A DNA stretch of 64,000 bases, taken from contig JADLZK010005877.1 of NCBI GenBank assembly GCA_015847255.1, forward strand, positions 62,001 to 126,000, written 5' to 3'. Both the position numbers and the translations under genes were made by a program. Within the stretch, counting starts at the first letter, position 1. The number at the start of each line of letters is the position of its first letter. Of the stretch, positions 59,077 through 64,000 are shown in pieces. Origin of the DNA: Hyparrhenia diplandra (lineage: Eukaryota > Streptophyta > Magnoliopsida > Poales > Poaceae). The notes under the pieces are model-generated. The model had not been told where the DNA came from, ran no database searches, and worked only from the letters and a program-made list of their open reading frames with translations.

Positions 59077-60227
59077 TGCAATCTCCTGGCTACGGTCGCT
59101 AGCGGCAAAGGCGGAGGCAAAGGCGGAGGAGGGGTGGAGGCAGACAGGCCACATCAGCACCGGGGCCCTATTAAAATCAAGCCTTTTTTAACCTGGCAGT
59201 TGTAATTCATCTCGGTTATAATTCAGCACCGGGGACCACAAATGTATCTTTCGTTTCGGTTATAATTCATTTCGTCAGTTTTTCTCTTGTGAAGTAGGGA
59301 CAAAAAATCATTTACTTTATGGACGCAAAATTTACCTTAACTAATTTCATAGATGTAGTTCAGTTTGTAAGTGTATTATTTTGAGCATTCTTTTGTCTTC
59401 TTTCGTATGATTTTGCGTCACATTCATAATAATTGTACAAAATGTGCACATGTTAATTTCAGTGAAGAAATTATAATTTATCTATATTTGCACACATCAA
59501 TCAAACAAAAAACAATAAATGGTCACACATACTCCCTCCGTCCCGCTATGTACGTGGTTTTAGCATTTCACTATGTGCATGCATGCTATTACGAACCTGA
59601 CTCAGAACCGACCAGCATACATGCATAGTACTATGAATGTGGACACCCAACTAGCTGTCAGAATGAAAGACTCAACGGGCAAAGGGAGTATAGGGACAAA
59701 GTCTAGGTGGCTAGCCTATAAAAATTTCTCTACCAATACACAATTTACCAGAGCAAAGTGATTAGTACAAATCATAACCTTGCCTAGCTCAATTCAGACA
59801 AAGCAAACCTCCTAAAGTTCTAGCAAGTTAAATATAAGAACACTCAAAAAGCAAAGAGGCTAGCACTACTCTAGTTGAGTTAAACAAATGAACACCGTAA
59901 ACTAGCTACTTCTACAAACTAAGGGACCTTCTGGTTGGACTTTCTAACCTGTTTTTTGTTTTTGCAGAAGCCAAAAATCGAACCAAAAAGACAAAAAAGT
60001 ACAACTACTTTAGGGTCAAAGGCTATTAGAAGATGGAGTCAAATTGTCACAAGTTCAACCTAATTTAATTCCTCATTAACTATTAGAAGATCACATATGA
60101 TTGCTTATATATATTGTTGTACAGGTTATACTTCATGGTAATTCAGTTCACATAGACATATAGCGTATACATATTATTATTTTAGCCAGAGTCCCATATT
60201 ATAATATACAAATTTTGCAGGTAAACT
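59077..60227. other. PP2C upstream region and P450 3' flank
   Basis: No gene was seen. The region contains the short Stowaway-like element at 59532-59688. The first 100 bases hold the PP2C leader and promoter. Confidence 0.5.
59532..59688. mobile_element. Short Stowaway-like element (157 bp)
   Basis: CTCCCTCCGTCCCGCTATGT at the left with TA before it, and AAAGGGAG followed by TA at the right. The inverted repeat is short and imperfect, so this is a decayed or recombined copy. Confidence 0.55.
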
Positions 60228-61805
60228 TCAACTCCTTGGAATGATGCGAGCGCGGAGCGGATGCTTCATGACGGTGATGAAATCAAACACCTCTGCCATG
60301 TCCACCTTCACCCCCACCGCCGGCGGCCGCCACTCCAGCTCCATGACCAGCCTCGCCACGAAGTACTCAACCAGGCGCATGGCGAACGAGTACCCGGGGC
60401 ACATCCTGCGTCCGGCGCCGAATGGCATCATCTTGATCTCCTTGATCCCCTTGATGTCGACATCGTGGCCCTCGCCACCCTCCAAAACCTCTCGGGCCGG
60501 AACTCTAGCGGCCTCGTCCACACCTTCCCGTCGCGACCCATCTCTGCAACCATGAAGTTGAGCTCGGCGTCCTTGGGCACGGAGTAGCCGTCGACCTCTG
60601 CGTCGCCCAGCATGCCGTGCGGGAGGACGAAGTTGGCAGGTGGGTGCAGCCGTAGCGCCTCGAGCACGACGGCCTTGAGGTACGGCATGACCTGCACCTG
60701 CAGGTCGGTGTCGTCGTCGTTAAGCAGCTGAGGGCGGGCTTTCGCCTCCGCGTAGACGTTGGCCTGGATGTCGGGGTGGTTCACTAGCTCGGCCATGATC
60801 CACTCTATCAAGGTCGGCGTGGTGTCCCCTGCAGCGTTAAGGAACTCGTTGCAGAGGCTGGTCATCTCGGCGTCCGTGAGGGAACGGTCGCCACCGCGGC
60901 CGTGACCGTCGTCGTCCTCGGGCACGCGGACGTCTAAGAGGGATCGAGCATAGCACGGCGTGTCGTCGTCGCCAGCGCCAGTGCCATTGCCGCCGCCGCC
61001 AACGCGCGTGGCATGGATCAGCGGGACGAAGAGCTCCTCCTGCCTCCGGCGCACCGCGACGTACGCCGCCCACCGGTTACGGAAGAGCCTCTTGGTGACT
61101 GCGGGGGAAGACGTCGAAGACCGGGAACGTGGCGAGGGAGTGGAGCATCTGGTGCTGCAGCTCCTGGACCTCGTCCAGCGCCTCCCGTCCGAGGTGCACG
61201 CCGAAGCACCTGTGCACGAGTAGCTTGAGAATGGCGCGCCGGAGGAGCGGCCTCAATACCACCACGGCGTTGTCGGATCCGTCCCCGCTGCAGCAGGCGG
61301 CGCGGAGGTCGTCGACGAGGTCATCGCACACCGACCGCCGCGCCGGCGCAATGAGCCTGGCTCGGGCAGGGCTGAGCTCTGCGGCGAGGTTCCGGCGGAC
61401 GAGGCGCCAGTAGTTGCCGTACGGAGAGAAGGTGGTTTCGCCGGACGTGAACAGGCGCCGGGGCTCGAACGTCGGCGGCCTGCTGGCGAACGTGGCGCCG
61501 CTCTGGACCAGCATGCGGTGCGCGATGCCGCGGTCGGCGACGAAGATGAAGGTGCGGAAGACGAGCCGGATGGAGATGATGGGTCCGTAGCGCATGTGCA
61601 GGTCGCCGAGCAACAGGGTGAGGTTGTTCATGGACCGTAGCAACGGCAGCAACTTCACCAGGAGGAGCAGGGTCGGTGGGCCGGGAGGGAGGTGACTCCC
61701 TCGGCCATGGCAGCGCCGGAGGCGAAACAGGAGGAATGACGACGACGATGCGATGAGTGCGAGGGAGAGATAGAGGACGAGCCAGCTGCAGGAGGAGGTC
61801 TCCAT
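60228..61805 (-). CDS. Cytochrome P450, CYP89-like, intronless, two frame breaks
   Basis: A membrane-anchored plant P450 monooxygenase (A-type, CYP89-like). The minus-strand ATG at 61805 opens a hydrophobic anchor (LVLYLSLALIASSSSFLLF), then the Pro-rich hinge LPPGPPTLLL. Further on are the I-helix (NAAGDTTPTLIEW), the K-helix ExxR (LEALRLHPPANFVLPHG), PERF and the heme loop (PFGAGRRMCPG, with the heme Cys). The end is RARIIPRS and TGA at 60228. Two frame breaks compensate in length: one base too many in a run of five G near 61103-61107, and one missing in AAAA near 60484-60487. The total, 1578 bases, is therefore 526 codons, the normal P450 length. CYP89 substrates vary; Arabidopsis CYP89A9 acts on chlorophyll catabolites. 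The function here is unknown. Confidence 0.88.
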
Positions 61806-62751
61806 TGCTAGGGAACCGGCAGGGAATGGAGCAGCTTGGCCTAGGGATCGGGCGACTAATGAGCACGAGCTACTTGTGCTTGCATATTATACAATGATGA
61901 TGATGAAGCGTTTTGACTTGAGTGAACCTCCTTGTGTTCACTGGACGATCGGATCGCTGCTAATAAGCGATCGCCTTGTATAAGTAGCTAGTTCAGTCCG
62001 CCGCTTGCTTTGCTTGCTTGTACCATCCGGCCTTATTCGAGCTAGAGAGTTTATATATAGTAGTAGAACGCTTTTGGTAGCCTTTGTTAATTTGGCGTTT
62101 AGTAGTTAAAACGACAGAAAACGGCGTATTTCTGCCAAATTAATATTCTGATGACTGGAAAAAATAGAATAACTTGCTCCAATTATTTTCCACAGGGATA
62201 AGGAATTTCAGCCTGAATTAGGCGCATGCAACTTGTGATGACGACGCACGTTGTCGTCTTCTAGAGGGGGGAAAAACAAGATGAGGGAAATGCACTCGCT
62301 TCAGAAAATTCACGCTTTTCACGTACGTGAAAAACTTCTCCCATCGATCCCTCTCCACCCAATAACCGCCGAAGAAAAAAAAATTTAAAGATAGAGAGAG
62401 CAAGATCTTCGCTAGCTTCTGCCGCCGGGATTAGCGCTCGATCTCCCTTTGACCCCGATGACAGAGAGGTAAAATGATTCCCTGCAGTGTGCTGATACGT
62501 TAGTGATCAGAAAATGTCATCACCCGTGTCACTATCGGGACGGATGCCCTTATCACTAGCGGAATTTCATCCAGCAGAGAGCATAGGAAATCTGCAGTGA
62601 TCACGCATGCTGGAAAACGGAAATTTTGAAACGTGGATTATGTACAACCATACACGAAGAGAGCATTTTTAGCGTCGTGTGCATGATCGTTACGTCCTTA
62701 GAACAACAAAATATATGTATTTTTTTTATTAAAATGGGCCATGACATATTT
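61806..62751. other. P450 promoter and intergenic
   Basis: No further gene was seen. Possible minus-strand TATA boxes are at about 61885-61894 (TATAATA) and 62050-62060 (TATATATAAA); which one serves the P450 cannot be decided. Confidence 0.45.
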
Positions 62752-63038
62752 AAGGTCTTGTTTAGATGTCAGAAAAATTTACAAAAAACACTGTTGGAAC
62801 TCCTGTAGCGCATTGTAACACGTTTCGTTTGTTTGTGGTAAATATTATCCTACCATGGGGTAACTAGGCTCAAAAGAATCGTCTCGCAATGTACATCTAA
62901 ACTGTGTAATTAGTTATTTTTTATCTACATTTCTTACTCCAAACATATGTCTTTGGGCGTATTTAATGTGATGTGATGGAGAGAGAGTGGAAAAACTTGG
63001 AAGTTGGGTTAGAAATTTTAGCCATCTAAACAAGCCCT
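62752..63038. mobile_element. MITE related to the 12.2-kb hairpin element
   Basis: Inverted ends AAGGTCTTGTTTAGATG and CATCTAAACAAGCCCTTA. The interior GTTTGTGGTAAATATTATCC, then CTAGGCTCAAAAGAATCGTC and TCGCAATGTACATCTAAACT, is nearly identical to 12608-12690. Confidence 0.8.
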
Positions 63039-63039
63039 T

Positions 63040-64000
63040 AGTAAGTCTGTGTTCTTTTTTCGTGTATTTTTTTTTTTTTACAATAACAGCATATATTGAT
63101 TAAAACAGCGAAGCTTACATTTAGGCCCTTCGAAAAGGAGCCTATTACAAAATGAACTCTAGTTCTAGATTCAGGATCGCCACCGGGAGGCGGGTTGCCG
63201 GTGAGCTGCAGCAGTGGCGTCGTGAGACGCATGGGTGCAAGTGGTGCGGATGGGCCTCGCCAGCGAAGGCTTGAAGTAGCTAAGGACGCCGTCGCCGACG
63301 ACCCAAATATGTTGATGAAGATGGCGTCGGCAGGTAGTAAACTGTCGTCTTCAACAGGTGGAGGCTCACTACCAAGCCGGTGACGGTGGATCTTTGCAGG
63401 GCACGGCTGATTGTAGGGTTTGTTTGATGGGTGGATGCGAGGGTGGAGACGGGGGAAGTGAAGGATGGCGGCGAGACGGAGAAGTGGTGACAGATCTCGG
63501 AGGTGTTGCGGGCAAGGCAAGGCGAGGGAAGCGAGGGGTCGATCCGCCCGGGTGGGGTGGGGGAACTACTTTATTTAAACATACCGGATAGCAGAGCCAC
63601 CGGCGACGAGGAAGCCGAGAACGGCGACGATGACGACGGCGGCGGTGCAATCGAGGCAAGTACATACCACTAAGGGAAGCGGCCATAAAAGGCAACTAAG
63701 CAACAAGAAAACTAAATAAACCGGTAGATCTACAAGATTGGGGGCTTCGTGCCCTTCTCACCCGGCCGAGCTCGCCGGAGGGAGGAAGGGAGGGGCCCCG
63801 AGGAGGGAGAGGCGGAGGAGCCGAGGGAGGGAGAAGGGGTCGCTTCTAAGAGAAGGAAAGAAGCCCCCCTTTTTGTTTTTGTATTGAAACATGAAAGTAA
63901 AACAGCTGGGGTTTTTTTTTTTTTTTTGACCGAGTTGTAGATTTCATTGAGAGATACAATTTTCATGTAAAACCATCTTCATTTGAAATCATATAAAAAA
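63040..64000 (-). repeat. Retroposon-like sequence with two poly-T tracts
   Basis: Poly-T runs at 63068-63079 and 63910-63927 look like the poly-A tails of two minus-strand insertions. The second continues past the window end (TTTGACCGAGTTGTAGATTTCATTGAG). The GC-rich interior (63180-63880) has frames on both strands but no domain was recognised. Target duplications were not found. Confidence 0.45.

Noticed and set aside
63040..63900. Complete retroposon with a TSD between the two poly-T tracts
   Set aside because: T-rich similarities around 63048 and 63868 are too weak to call a target duplication.

Overview
The window is nuclear DNA from a grass (Poaceae). Support comes from spliced plant genes, Stowaway and Tourist MITEs, Helitrons, Mutator-like elements (MULEs), a tRNA-derived SINE, and orthologues of rice proteins. 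The species cannot be fixed from sequence alone. From memory, rice DEAD-box RNA helicase RH18 and a small PP2C gene are neighbours on the short arm of chromosome 1, near a cluster of LRR receptor-like proteins (RLPs). The same combination here suggests colinearity with that region.

Left third (1-24.5 kb): an RLP cluster. It holds the 3' part of RLP1 (1-1363), a 5' relic of another copy (2303-2460), RLP2 (3170-6762, with an intron that contains a MITE) and RLP3 (21469-24534). All are broken by small indels, and RLP3 also carries a nonsense codon. RLP2 and RLP3 are separated by about 14 kb of mobile DNA: a Tourist MITE, three non-LTR-type retroposons each with a target-site duplication (TSD) and a poly-A or poly-T tract, a long hairpin element, and a train of Helitron 3' ends.

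Middle (24.7-40.3 kb): a minus-strand Helitron end; a minus-strand LINE-like fragment split by a 2.5-kb element with TG..CA ends and a 5-bp TSD; a MULE with remains of a MURA transposase; a Helitron with three tandem copies of its 5' end; one Ole e 1/extensin-like gene; a SINE; a second Tourist MITE; and a 1-kb MULE whose interior looks captured.

Right third (40.5-64 kb): the housekeeping segment. It holds a TAF15b-like RNA-binding protein gene (+), a 5.6-kb MULE with a perfect 9-bp TSD and two convergent genes, then RH18 (-), an intact 12-exon PP2C (-), an intronless CYP89-like P450 (-), and MITE or retroposon debris to the end.

Single-base indels interrupt almost every protein-coding gene, including conserved ones (RH18 about six, TAF15b about seven, P450 two, Ole e 1 one), yet the PP2C is clean over 960 coding bases. 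This mix suggests residual long-read assembly errors in part of the sequence, on top of real decay in the RLPs. Gene models are given with the breaks located but not repaired.
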